Source: DATAZK01 sp965199805 (GTDB lineage: Bacteria > Actinomycetota > Actinomycetes > Frankiales > Frankiaceae). From it: DNA of 64,000 nt. Location: NCBI GenBank assembly GCA_965199805.1, contig CBDATO010000001.1, forward strand, positions 1,798,001 to 1,862,000. The letters run 5' to 3'. The position numbers were made by a program, and so were the translations under genes. Positions 8,863 through 17,516 of the stretch are shown here, piece by piece; the first letter of the stretch is position 1; each line of letters opens with the position of its first letter. The notes beneath the pieces are model-generated. The model was not told where the DNA came from. It did no database searches and was given only the letters and a program-made list of their open reading frames with translations.

Positions 8863-10064
8863 GCCATGCCTCCGGCTCGCTGCGGCGTGTGGATGTGGTG
8901 GTCGTGTGCCGCGGAGGACAACCGGACGAGCGGCTGACCGCTCGCGACCGGGTCACCGTCGGACGCGAGCCACTCGACGAGTATCCCGCCGACGGGCGCG
9001 GCGACGGGGTGCTCGGCCCGGGCCGACCGGACGGTGCCAAGGCTCTCGCCGGGCGCGAGCTCGGCGCCCTCGGTCAGGTCGATCGCGGCGAAGGTGCCGG
9101 CGTGCGGGGCCACGACCAGGCGGAAGGACGGGCCTTCCTCCGGGGCGCCACCGGTACGCGAGCCGAGCAGCGCCCGGGCGGCGGGCAGGTCGTCGGGGGT
9201 CTTTACGGCGAGGAGCTCGACGCCGGGCATGGTGCGCTTCGCGAGGCCGACGAGCGTGCCGCCGGGGGCTAGCTCGAGCACCGCCTGCACCCCGAGGTCG
9301 ACCATCGTCTGCTGGCACAGGTCCCAGCGCACCGGGGCCGCGACCTGGCGCACGAGGCGGGCGAGGAGGTCGTTGCCGCTGGTCACGAGCGCGCCGTCGG
9401 CGTTGGACAGCAGCTTGGGGGTGGGGTCGGTGACGGTCAGGCCCGCCACGAAGGCCTCCAGCGCCGCGCGCGCCGGCTCCATGGCGGAGGTGTGGAACGC
9501 CCCGGCCACCGCGAGCGGCCGCAGCCGGGCCTTCGCCGGCGGGGCCTCCGCGAGCGCGGCCAGCGCGTCGAGCGGACCGGCGACGACCGTCTGGCCCGCG
9601 CCGTTGACGTTGGCGGCGATCAGCCCGAGCCGGTCGAGCGCCGCCTGCAGCTCGTCGGCGTCACCACCGAGCACCGCCGTCATCCCGGTCGGGGCGGCGG
9701 CGCACGCGGCGGCCATCGCACTGCCCCGCTCGCCCGCGATCCGCAGGGCGGTCTCGTACGAGAGCGAGCCGGCCAGCGCGGCGGCGGTGAGCTCGCCGAT
9801 GCTGTGACCGGCGACGACGTCGAGCGATGCCGGGGTGAGCTCGAGCGCGGCAGCGGTGGCCAGCGCGAGCGCCGTCAGCAGCGGCTGCGCGACCGCGGTG
9901 TCGCGTACCTCCTCGGCCGTGCCGGTCGTCCCGAGCCGGACGAGGTCGATGCCGGTGATCTTCGCCGCCTCGTGCAGGACGGCCGCGGCAGCGGGATGAT
10001 CGAGCCACGGGATGAGGACACCGGGCGTTTGGGCTCCCTGACCGGGAGCGACGACAGCGAGCAC
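8859..10064 (-). CDS. fabD: Malonyl-CoA:ACP transacylase with a C-terminal biotinyl-like domain
   Basis: Transfers malonate from CoA to ACP. 401 residues from a GTG with GGAGG nine bases upstream; a further upstream in-frame start is less well placed. The nucleophile is Ser88 in VVAGHSIGELT and the FabD domain occupies roughly residues 1-300. Beyond it, residues about 323-385 resemble the biotinyl/lipoyl hammerhead fold (PHAGTFAAIDL then AAPVGGILVEWLASDGDPV and SGQPLVRL). At the place of the biotinylated lysine in the AMKM motif it reads SARA, and the domain contains no lysine, so it cannot be biotinylated. FabD enzymes are usually about 310 residues, so the tail is a real addition. Confidence 0.93.
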   Translation of the reverse strand: MLAVVAPGQGAQTPGVLIPWLDHPAAAAVLHEAAKITGIDLVRLGTTGTAEEVRDTAVAQPLLTALALATAAALELTPASLDVVAGHSIGELTAAALAGSLSYETALRIAGERGSAMAAACAAAPTGMTAVLGGDADELQAALDRLGLIAANVNGAGQTVVAGPLDALAALAEAPPAKARLRPLAVAGAFHTSAMEPARAALEAFVAGLTVTDPTPKLLSNADGALVTSGNDLLARLVRQVAAPVRWDLCQQTMVDLGVQAVLELAPGGTLVGLAKRTMPGVELLAVKTPDDLPAARALLGSRTGGAPEEGPSFRLVVAPHAGTFAAIDLTEGAELAPGESLGTVRSARAEHPVAAPVGGILVEWLASDGDPVASGQPLVRLSSAAHDHHIHTPQRAGGMA

Positions 10065-10132
10065 GCTTCCCAGCCTCCTGGTGACTGACGAGTAACCCCG
10101 TTGATGGCTCGTACCAAGTCGCACCGGCGTGT

Positions 10133-10149
10133 TTGTAGCTTTCCTACAA
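10133..10149. promoter_or_regulatory. Palindrome between fasR and fabD, candidate FasR operator
   Basis: Perfect inverted repeat TTGTAG-N5-CTACAA in the 89 bases between the fasR stop and the fabD start, the only marked symmetry there. FasR of Streptomyces is known to bind in the fabD promoter region; that this palindrome is the site is inference. Confidence 0.35.
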
Positions 10150-10153
10150 CCGA

Positions 10154-11359
10154 CTACCCGAGGGCCGTGGCTCGCAACCGTCCGTGCACGAGGGCGACAT
10201 GCAGCAGGAAGCCGTCGCGGGGATCGGTGGTCTGCAGGTCGGTGAGGTCGGCCACACGGCGCAGCCGGTAGCGCACGGTGTTGGCGTGCACATACAAGAG
10301 CCGGGCGGCGCCGTCGATGCTGCCGGCACCCTCCACGTATGCCGCGACGGTCTCGATCAGCTCGCCGCCGGCGGCGACCAGCGGGTCGTAGACGGTCTGC
10401 ATCAGCTCCCGCTCCGCCGCCGCCTCACCGGCGAGCACCCGCTCCCCGAGCAGCTCGCGCGCCGACACCGGCCGGGGCGCCTTCGGCCAGGCGCCGACGA
10501 CCCGGAGCCCCCCGAGCGCGGCCTGGGCGGACTCGGTCGCCTCGGTCAGGCTGGCGACGACCGGGCCGAGCACCACGGGGCCGTCGCTGAAGCAGCCGAG
10601 CAGCCGGTCGAGCAGCGCAAGCGGATTGTCGGGTTCACCGACCAGGCAGAGCAGCGCGCGCCCGTGCACGCCGGCCAGCACGTCGGCCCCGCCGGAGCGG
10701 GCGATGCGGTGCAGGGCGGCGAGCGTCGGCTCGGGCTCCCCCGGTGGCGCGGTGCCGGCGATGGCCACGACGTGCTCGGTGCTGCGCCAGCCGAGCGCGG
10801 CGGCCCGGGAGAGCAGCGAGTCGCCGAGCGGTGAGCCGGGGCCGCTGGACTCGGAACCGCGGACGAGGGCGTCGATGACCAGCGCTTCCAGGCGGGTGTC
10901 CCATGCGCCGCGGACCTCGGCAGCGGCCGCGTACACCTGGGCCGCGGCGAAGGCGAGCTCCCGCGAGTAGCGCAGCACCGCCTCGCGCAGCCAGTGCTCG
11001 GCGCCGGGCTCGGCGAGCGCCGGCACGTGCTCCTCGACGACGTCGACGGCCAGGCGCACCATGTCGACGGTGTGCTGCAGGCTGACGGCCCGCACCAGCT
11101 CACGCGGCGCGACCGCGAAGACGCCGGCGGGCACCTCGGCGGCGGACTGCTCGAGCCACGCGCAGAACGCGGAGAGGCCGGCCTGCACGACCATGCCGAT
11201 GTTGGAGCGCTGGTCGGCGGTCAGGTCGGGGTAGAACGGCAGCCCGGCCTCCATCCGGCCGAGCGTCTCGCGGGCGAGCGCGGCCGATGCCTGCCGCACC
11301 CGCTGCTGCGTCCGGAGCCGTCCCCGGGGGACGTCGGGCGGGTCAGCCGCCTCAGGCAC
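10154..11359 (-). CDS. fasR: FasR-like PucR-family activator of fatty-acid synthesis genes
   Basis: Transcription factor directly upstream of fabD. 401 residues: an N-terminal helical part, a middle degenerate GGDEF-like/PucR region, and a C-terminal helix-turn-helix of the PucR type (near residues 335-395, around AARLLYVHANTVRYRLRRVADL). In Streptomyces coelicolor the gene at this position, FasR, activates fabDHPF; the order and domain plan are the same here. The GTG start lies inside the 3' end of the upstream phosphatase gene (8-base overlap). The palindrome at 10133 downstream of it is a candidate target. Confidence 0.85.
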   Translation of the reverse strand: MPEAADPPDVPRGRLRTQQRVRQASAALARETLGRMEAGLPFYPDLTADQRSNIGMVVQAGLSAFCAWLEQSAAEVPAGVFAVAPRELVRAVSLQHTVDMVRLAVDVVEEHVPALAEPGAEHWLREAVLRYSRELAFAAAQVYAAAAEVRGAWDTRLEALVIDALVRGSESSGPGSPLGDSLLSRAAALGWRSTEHVVAIAGTAPPGEPEPTLAALHRIARSGGADVLAGVHGRALLCLVGEPDNPLALLDRLLGCFSDGPVVLGPVVASLTEATESAQAALGGLRVVGAWPKAPRPVSARELLGERVLAGEAAAERELMQTVYDPLVAAGGELIETVAAYVEGAGSIDGAARLLYVHANTVRYRLRRVADLTDLQTTDPRDGFLLHVALVHGRLRATALG

Positions 11360-12050
11360 CGACCGAGCCCTGCTTGGTGTTGCCGGGGCCGTTCGGCTCG
11401 CAGTAGCGCACGTACGCCAGGTCGTCGCCGTCGTACACGAGCGAGGTGACCGACGCGAGGGCGCACTGCCGGCGGTCGGGGCGGTGCCAGAGCTTGCGCC
11501 CCTCGGCCTTGCGCCGGGTCACGAAGACCGGCAGCTGGTGGCTGACCAGCACGGCCTCGTGGCCGCGGGCCTGCTCGCGCGCATCGGCGACAGCCGCGAG
11601 CACCCGAGCAGCCACCTCCTCGTACGGCTCTCCCCACGACGGCTTGAACGGATTGCGCAGCTTCGACCAGTGCGCCGGGTGACGCAGGATGCCGGGACCC
11701 GGCTCGACGACCCCGCCCTCGAACTGGTTGGCGCTCTCGATCAGCCGCGGGTCGATGCCGGCCTCGAGGCCGAACATCTCCGCGAACGGCTCGGCGGTCT
11801 GGCGTGCCCGCTCGAGCGGTGACGACAGCAGGACGGTGACGTCCCGCCCCGCCAGGTACTTCGCGGTGACCGCCGCCTGCTCGACGCCCCGGTCCGACAG
11901 CCGGAAGCCGGGAAGCCGGCCGTAGAGCACCTTCGTCGGGTTGAACACCTCGCCGTGCCTGACCAGGTGGATCGTCGTGCGCTCCGTCATGCCCTCTGGT
12001 CGCGAACCCGCGCCTCCCTCGCTGCGCTCACTCGGTCGCGATTCGCTCAT
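11352..12050 (-). CDS. Histidine phosphatase family protein (MSMEG/Rv0525 type)
   Basis: Phosphoglycerate-mutase-like hydrolase of unknown substrate. 232 residues; catalytic motif LVRHGEVFNP and second histidine in VSHQLPVFV. In M. tuberculosis the homolog Rv0525 lies between hemL and the cytochrome c genes. The ATG at 12050 overlaps the hemL stop (ATGA) and has GGAGGA six bases before it, so it is preferred to the internal ATG at 11990, although the 20 residues between (SESRPSERSEGGAG) are not part of the family and come from a repeat-like sequence. Confidence 0.85.
   Translation of the reverse strand: MSESRPSERSEGGAGSRPEGMTERTTIHLVRHGEVFNPTKVLYGRLPGFRLSDRGVEQAAVTAKYLAGRDVTVLLSSPLERARQTAEPFAEMFGLEAGIDPRLIESANQFEGGVVEPGPGILRHPAHWSKLRNPFKPSWGEPYEEVAARVLAAVADAREQARGHEAVLVSHQLPVFVTRRKAEGRKLWHRPDRRQCALASVTSLVYDGDDLAYVRYCEPNGPGNTKQGSVGA
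11991..12047 (-). repeat. Short repeat-like element read into the phosphatase N-terminus
   Basis: Bases coding for SESRPSERSEGGAGSRPEG contain TCGCGACC twice and phased GAGTGAGCGCAGCGAG words. Peptides such as SERSEG arising from extragenic repeats are familiar at actinomycete protein ends; I am recalling this pattern, not a named family. It adds about 20 residues before the conserved domain. Confidence 0.35.
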
Positions 12051-13393
12051 GCCCGGTCCTCCGCGGTCGCGGCGCCAGCAATGCGCTCGGGAACAGCTGC
12101 CGCCGCCTTGGCCGCCGCGGGCAACGCGGCGGCGATGCGCTCGATCGCCTCGTCGTCGTGGGCCGCGGAGGTGAACCAGGCCTCGTACGCACTCGGCGGC
12201 AGGTAGATGCCCGCGTCGAGCATGGAGTGGAAGAAGGCGCCGTAGCGAGCGACGTTCTGGGTCTGCGCCACGGCGTAATCGGTGACGACGGACTCGGTGA
12301 AGAAGATGCTGAACAGGCTGCCGGCCCGGCCGACGGTGTGCACGACGCCCTCGGCGCTGAGCGCGTCGGACGCGAGCGTGGCCACCCGCGCGGAGCCGGC
12401 GTCGACGGCCGCGTACACCTCCGGGGTGCAGGCGCGCAGCGTGGCGAGCCCGGCGGCGGTGGCCAGCGGATTACCGGACAAAGTGCCGGCCTGGTAGACG
12501 GGGCCGAGCGGGGCGAGCAGGCTCATCAGCTCGCGGCGGCCACCGAACGCGGCCGCAGGCAGCCCGCCGCCCATCACCTTGCCGAACGTGAAGAGGTCGG
12601 GCGCGACGGCCGGCTCGCCGCCGGCCTGCGGCAGGCCGTACCAGCCGCGGGCGCTGACCCGGAAGCCGGTCATCACCTCGTCGCTGATCAGCAGGGCGCC
12701 GTAGCGGTCGCAGAGCGCGCGCAGGCCGGGCACGAAGCCGGGCAGCGGCGCGACCACGCCCATGTTGGCGGCGGCGGCCTCGGTGATGACGCAGGCGATC
12801 TCGTCGCCGTACTGCTCGAACGCCGCCTCGGCGAGCGCGAGGTCGTTGTACGGCAGCACGATCGTGTCGGCCGCGGTGGCGCCGGTGACGCCCGGGGTGT
12901 CGGGCAGCCCGAGGGTCGCGAGCCCGGAGCCCGCGGCGGCCAGCAGGGCATCGACATGGCCGTGGTAGCAACCGGCGAACTTGACGACCTTGCTGCGGCC
13001 GGTGGCGCCGCGAGCCAGGCGCAGGGCGCTCATGGTGGCCTCGGTGCCCGAGTTGACCAGCCGCACCACCTCGAGCGGCTCACCGACGCGCTCCACGAGC
13101 AGCTCGGCCAGCTCCACCTCGCCCGGCGTGGGCGTGCCGAACGACGTGCCACGCGCGGCAGCCGCCGTGAGCGCCGACACCACGTCGGGATGCGCGTGGC
13201 CGAGGATCATCGGCCCCCAGCTGCAGACCAGGTCGACATACCGCTTGCCGTCGACGTCGGTGAGGTAGGCGCCCTCGCCCGACGCCATGAACCGCGGGGT
13301 GCCGCCCACGGCCCGGAAGGCACGGACCGGAGAGTTCACCCCACCGGGCACCACCCGCTGCGCGCGGTCGAACAGGTCTTCGCTGAGCGTCAC
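12047..13393 (-). CDS. hemL: Glutamate-1-semialdehyde 2,1-aminomutase
   Basis: PLP enzyme making 5-aminolevulinate in the C5 pathway, second step after HemA. 448 residues; the PLP lysine lies in FTFGKVMGGGLPAAAFGG, and SGTEATMSALRLAR forms the cofactor phosphate site. It is the last haem gene in the run hemA-hemC-hemD-hemB-hemL, 47 bases after a small membrane gene, and overlaps the phosphatase gene downstream. Standard length and start (GTG, TLSEDLFDRAQ). Confidence 0.96.
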   Translation of the reverse strand: MTLSEDLFDRAQRVVPGGVNSPVRAFRAVGGTPRFMASGEGAYLTDVDGKRYVDLVCSWGPMILGHAHPDVVSALTAAAARGTSFGTPTPGEVELAELLVERVGEPLEVVRLVNSGTEATMSALRLARGATGRSKVVKFAGCYHGHVDALLAAAGSGLATLGLPDTPGVTGATAADTIVLPYNDLALAEAAFEQYGDEIACVITEAAAANMGVVAPLPGFVPGLRALCDRYGALLISDEVMTGFRVSARGWYGLPQAGGEPAVAPDLFTFGKVMGGGLPAAAFGGRRELMSLLAPLGPVYQAGTLSGNPLATAAGLATLRACTPEVYAAVDAGSARVATLASDALSAEGVVHTVGRAGSLFSIFFTESVVTDYAVAQTQNVARYGAFFHSMLDAGIYLPPSAYEAWFTSAAHDDEAIERIAAALPAAAKAAAAVPERIAGAATAEDRA

Positions 13394-13440
13394 CCCTGCG
13401 ATCCTGCCGGAAGGCGGGTCGCCCGGTCGGCGCAGGCCGG

Positions 13441-13836
13441 TCAGCTGGGGACGGAGAGCACCATTCCGGCGTCGGTCAGCGCCTGCTCCAGGCGCAGCAG
13501 CTCCAGCTCGCGCTCCAGGCCGGCGCAGGCCGAGGTCAGCCGGTGCGGCAGCGCCAGGGCGGCCGCGGACGCCCGCAGCACGTCCTCGTACGCGAGGCGC
13601 GCCGCATGCCGCTGGGTGCGCGAGCGGCGCACGTCACCGGACTGGTGACGCAGCCGGCGCAGGTCGGCGGCCAGGCGCTCGATCGGTGGGCTCGCCGGGG
13701 CCGGACCGGCCAGGGCCCTGCGGCGCCGGTGGTGCCACTCGGCGATGCGGCCGGCAGCGCCGGGCAGTGCGAACACGAGCCACAGCGCAGCCGCCGGGGC
13801 AGCGCAGACCAGCACCAGCGTGAGCGCCGTCGTCAT
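13441..13836 (-). CDS. Small membrane protein between hemB and hemL, function unknown
   Basis: 131 residues: one N-terminal membrane helix (about 5-25), a basic stretch HHRRRRAL, then an Arg/Leu-rich helical region that could form a short coiled coil. I do not recognise a named family. It sits 15 bases after hemB and before hemL on the same strand with the same codon bias, so it is very likely expressed with the haem operon. Confidence 0.6.
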   Translation of the reverse strand: MTTALTLVLVCAAPAAALWLVFALPGAAGRIAEWHHRRRRALAGPAPASPPIERLAADLRRLRHQSGDVRRSRTQRHAARLAYEDVLRASAAALALPHRLTSACAGLERELELLRLEQALTDAGMVLSVPS

Positions 13837-13851
13837 GCGGCCACCTCCCCG

Positions 13852-14853
13852 TCAGCGGCGCAGCCACCGGGCGACCTCGACCGCCCAGTACGTCAGCACG
13901 ATGTCGGCCCCGGCCCGGCGGATCGCGGTCAGCGTCTCCATGATGGCGCGGTCGCGGTCGATCATCCCGGCTGCGGCGGCGGCCTCGACCATCGCGTACT
14001 CACCGCTCACCTGATACGCGGCCAGCGGCACGTCGACCGCCTCGCGCACCGCCCGCACCACGTCGAGGTAGGCGAGCGCCGGCTTGACCATGACGGCGTC
14101 GGCGCCCTCGGCGAGGTCGAGCGCCACCTCGCGCAGCGCCTCGTCCACCGAACGGCCCGGGTCCTGCTGGTAGGCGGCCCGGTCGCCGAATTGCGGCGCG
14201 CACTCGGCCGCGTCGCGGAACGGCCCGTAGAAGGCGCTGGCGTACTTCGCCGAGTACGCGAGGATCGGGAGGTCGCTGTGGCCGGAGCCGTCGAGCGCCG
14301 CCCGGATGGCGCCGACCTGGCCGTCCATCATCCCGCTGGGGGCGACGACGTGGACGCCCGCATCGGCCTGGGCGCGGGCGATCGAGGCGTAGCGCTCCAG
14401 CGTGGCGTCGTTGTCGACGTCGCCGGCCGGGGTGAGCAGGCCGCAGTGGCCGTGGTCGGTGTACTCGTCGAGGCAGAGGTCGGCCATCAGCACGGTGGAG
14501 TCGCCGACCTCGGACGCGAGGTCACGCAGCGCCTGCTGCACGATGCCGTCCGGGTCGTCCGCCGAGGAGCCGCGGGCGTCCTTCTGCGCCGGGATGCCGA
14601 AGAGGATCACGCCGCCGACGCCGGCCGCCACCGCCTCGACCGCCGCCTTGCGCAGCGACTCGCGGGTGTGCTGGACGACGCCCGGCATCGAGCCGATCGG
14701 CGCCGGCTCGCTGATGCCTTCCTTCACGAACATCGGCAGGATCAGGTCGGCCGGGTCGAGGCGCACGCCGGCGGTCAGGCGGCGCAGCGCCGGGGTGCGC
14801 CGCAGCCGGCGCGGCCGGGCGTACGGGAAGCCGGCGGCGGCGAGGGCGCTCAC
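13852..14853 (-). CDS. hemB: Porphobilinogen synthase (5-aminolevulinate dehydratase)
   Basis: Condenses two 5-aminolevulinate molecules. 333 residues. The catalytic lysines are recognisable in ILAYSAKYASAFYGPFR and VMVKPALAYLDVV. The metal-binding segment reads LMADLCLDEYTDHGHCGLL, with two cysteines, intermediate between Zn-type and Mg-type enzymes; I do not assign the metal. GTG start overlapping the hemD stop (GTGA). Confidence 0.96.
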   Translation of the reverse strand: MSALAAAGFPYARPRRLRRTPALRRLTAGVRLDPADLILPMFVKEGISEPAPIGSMPGVVQHTRESLRKAAVEAVAAGVGGVILFGIPAQKDARGSSADDPDGIVQQALRDLASEVGDSTVLMADLCLDEYTDHGHCGLLTPAGDVDNDATLERYASIARAQADAGVHVVAPSGMMDGQVGAIRAALDGSGHSDLPILAYSAKYASAFYGPFRDAAECAPQFGDRAAYQQDPGRSVDEALREVALDLAEGADAVMVKPALAYLDVVRAVREAVDVPLAAYQVSGEYAMVEAAAAAGMIDRDRAIMETLTAIRRAGADIVLTYWAVEVARWLRR

Positions 14854-16535
14854 CGCCGCCGCCGGGTCTTCGGGAGCGGCACGATGTCGGCCTCCCCACG
14901 CTCGATGGCGGCACGCCGCTCGCGGGCGAAGCGGGCGAGCGCCTCGACCAGAGCCGGCACGTTGGCCTCGTCGGACTCGACGTCGACGCGCAGCCCCTGG
15001 TCACGGACGGCCTGGGCGGTCTGCGGGCCGATCACGGCGATGACCGTCGACTCGTGCGGCTTGCCGGCGATGCCGACGAGGTTGCGCACGGTGGAGGACG
15101 AGGTGAAGAGCACCGCGTCGACCCCGCCGCCCTTGAGCGCCTCGCGGATCGGCGCCGCCGGCGGGGCGGCGCGCACGGTGCGGTACGCCGTCACGTCGTC
15201 GACCTGCCAGCCGAGCTCCTGCAGGCCGGAGAAGAGCGTCTCGGTGGCGATGTCGGCGCGCGGCAGCAGCACCCGGTCGATCGGGTCGAGCACGTCGTCG
15301 TACGGCGGCCAGTCGGCGAGCAGCCCCTCGCTGGACTGCGACCCGGACGGCACCAGCTCCGGGGTGATGCCCCAGTCGAGCAGCGCCTGCGCGGTGACCT
15401 CGCCGACCGCGGCCACGCGTACCCCGGCGAAGGCCCGGGAGTCCAGGCCGTACTCGACGAAGCGCTCCCGGACGGCCTTGACGGCGTTGGTCGAGGTGAA
15501 CGCGATCCACTGGTAGCGGCCGCTGATCAGGCCCTTGATCGCGCGCTCCATCGGCGCGGGGGTACGCGGCTGCTCCACCGCGATGGTCGGCACCTCGAGC
15601 GGGGTCGCGCCGTGGGCCCGCAGCAGCACCGAGAGGGACCCGGCCTGCTCCCGCGTACGCGGCACGAGCACGGTCCAGCCGAACAGCGCCCGGGTCTCCC
15701 ACCAGGAGAGCCGGTCGCGCTGCTTGACGGCGTTGCCCACCACGGCCACGGCCGGGCCGGCGACCGGCAGACCCGCCTTGGTACGCGTGGTGACCAGCTC
15801 GGCGCAGTCGGCCTCGATGCGCTCGAGCGTGCTGACCACCGTGGCCTGCCGGTTGGTGGTGCCCTCGATGGTCACGGAGACGGCGGTGTCGGCCTTGCGG
15901 CCGTGCTCGACGAGCGCCCCGGCGGCCTTGCCGATCGCGTCGATGCCGGACAGCGTGAGCGCGAGCGTGCCGGGGGTGGACGCGAGCGCCGCCCAGTCGG
16001 GCTCACCCTCGCCGGCTGCGCCGACCGCCACGACGGTGTGCGGCACGCCGAGCGGGATCCCCGCATACGCCGCGACGCCCTGCGCGAGCGGGATCCCGGG
16101 GGCGACCTCGAAGCCGATCTTGGCGCGGTTCAGCGCGGCGGCCTCCTTGACGGCCTCGGCACTGACGAAGGGGTCACCGGCGTACGCCCGGACCACACGT
16201 AGGCCGCCGCGCGCCCGGCTGACGACCTCCTTGGCGGCGTCGACGTCGGCCGTGACCGGCACGATGTCGGCGTCGAGGTCGCGCAGCAGGGCGGCGGGGA
16301 CGTCGTCGCCGACCACCACGACCTCGGCCTCGCGCAGCGCGGCGGCCGCCCGCACGGTCAGCAGGTCGGGATCGCCCGGCCCGGCTCCCAGCAGGATGAC
16401 CGGCGCCACCTGACCGGCGCCGCGGACAGGCTTGTGCCGCACCTCGCGCGGAGCCTCGACGACGGCATCGACCGCACCATCGGATCCGAGGTCCGGATCG
16501 GACGCAGCGGGGGAAGCGCTTTCCGTCGAGCTCAT
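14850..16535 (-). CDS. hemD: Fused tetrapyrrole methylase-like / uroporphyrinogen-III synthase
   Basis: 561 residues with two domains: residues about 45-280 resemble SAM-dependent uroporphyrinogen methyltransferase (CobA), starting LLGAGPGDPDLLTVRAAAAL; residues about 290-545 are uroporphyrinogen-III synthase, which closes and inverts hydroxymethylbilane. Such fusions are normal in actinobacteria. In the methylase part the expected GDPFVFGRGGEE motif reads GDPFVSAEAVKEA, so methylation activity is doubtful while the synthase role is needed for haem. Overlaps hemB; 27 bases after hemC. Confidence 0.92.
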   Translation of the reverse strand: MSSTESASPAASDPDLGSDGAVDAVVEAPREVRHKPVRGAGQVAPVILLGAGPGDPDLLTVRAAAALREAEVVVVGDDVPAALLRDLDADIVPVTADVDAAKEVVSRARGGLRVVRAYAGDPFVSAEAVKEAAALNRAKIGFEVAPGIPLAQGVAAYAGIPLGVPHTVVAVGAAGEGEPDWAALASTPGTLALTLSGIDAIGKAAGALVEHGRKADTAVSVTIEGTTNRQATVVSTLERIEADCAELVTTRTKAGLPVAGPAVAVVGNAVKQRDRLSWWETRALFGWTVLVPRTREQAGSLSVLLRAHGATPLEVPTIAVEQPRTPAPMERAIKGLISGRYQWIAFTSTNAVKAVRERFVEYGLDSRAFAGVRVAAVGEVTAQALLDWGITPELVPSGSQSSEGLLADWPPYDDVLDPIDRVLLPRADIATETLFSGLQELGWQVDDVTAYRTVRAAPPAAPIREALKGGGVDAVLFTSSSTVRNLVGIAGKPHESTVIAVIGPQTAQAVRDQGLRVDVESDEANVPALVEALARFARERRAAIERGEADIVPLPKTRRRR

Positions 16536-16562
16536 GCGGTGTCCTTCACAAGTGGTACGAGA

Positions 16563-17516
16563 TCACGAAACTATGTCGCGGGCGCCCAGATCGAAGAGGT
16601 CGTCGGCCAACCGGCGGCCCAGCCCCTCCGGGTCGATCGGGGAGCCGGTGACGGACTGCCGGATGACCACCGAGCCGTCCGGCGCGGCCACCACGGCCCG
16701 CAGGTAGATCTCGCCGACGCCGTCGATCTCGTGCGGGGTCGGCTCGTACGGGTCGGCCTCCACCGTGTCGGCCAGTGCTCCCACGGGCGCGGTGCACCCG
16801 GCCTCGAGTGCGGCGAGCACCGCGCGCTCGGCGGCCACGGCCATCCGGCTGGGGGCGTCGTCGAGCGCGGCGCCGAGCTCGGCCCGCAGCTGCGGGTCGT
16901 CGGCCCGGCACTCGATGGCGAGCGCGCCCTGCCCCGGCGCGGGCAGCACCTGGATCGGGTCGAGCACCTCGGTGATGTCGGCGAGCCGGTCGAGCCGGGC
17001 GAGGCCCGCGCGCGCGAGCACCACCGCGTCGAGCTCGCCGGAAGCCGCCTTGCGGATACGCGTGTCGACGTTTCCCCGGATCGGCACGATGTCGAGGCCC
17101 AGCCCCAGCGCGTGCAGCTGGGCGGTGCGTCGCGGCGAGCCGGTGCCGATGCGCGCACCGGGCGGCAGCTCTCCGAGGGTCATCCCGGCCGGGCAGACCA
17201 GCGCGTCACGCGGGTCCTCACGCAGGGGTACGGCGGCCAGCACGATCCGCGGATCGGGCGCCGTGGGCAGGTCCTTCAGTGAGTGCACCGCGAGGTCGAC
17301 CTCGCCGCGGGCGAGTGCCTCGCGCAGCGCCGTCACGAAGACGCCGGTGCCCCCGATCTGGGCGATGGCCGCAGCCGAGCGGTCACCCGCCGTGACCACC
17401 TCGACCAGCTCGACGGGGCGGCCGAGCGCCTTCGCCAGCTGGTCGGCGATGGCTCCCGACTGGGCCAGCGCGAGCGCCGACCGCCGGGTGCCGAGCCGGA
17501 GCGGCGTCGGGCTCAT
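16563..17516 (-). CDS. hemC: Hydroxymethylbilane synthase (porphobilinogen deaminase)
   Basis: Polymerises four porphobilinogen units. 317 residues; dipyrromethane cofactor cysteine in LEAGCTAPVGA, arginine-rich substrate loop in GTGSPRRTAQL and RGNVDTRI. The ATG at 17516 overlaps the hemA stop by four bases and starts TPLRLGTRRSALALAQ, the family N-terminus; the longer in-frame reading to 18884 is antisense-like noise inside hemA and is rejected. Confidence 0.96.
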   Translation of the reverse strand: MSPTPLRLGTRRSALALAQSGAIADQLAKALGRPVELVEVVTAGDRSAAAIAQIGGTGVFVTALREALARGEVDLAVHSLKDLPTAPDPRIVLAAVPLREDPRDALVCPAGMTLGELPPGARIGTGSPRRTAQLHALGLGLDIVPIRGNVDTRIRKAASGELDAVVLARAGLARLDRLADITEVLDPIQVLPAPGQGALAIECRADDPQLRAELGAALDDAPSRMAVAAERAVLAALEAGCTAPVGALADTVEADPYEPTPHEIDGVGEIYLRAVVAAPDGSVVIRQSVTGSPIDPEGLGRRLADDLFDLGARDIVS

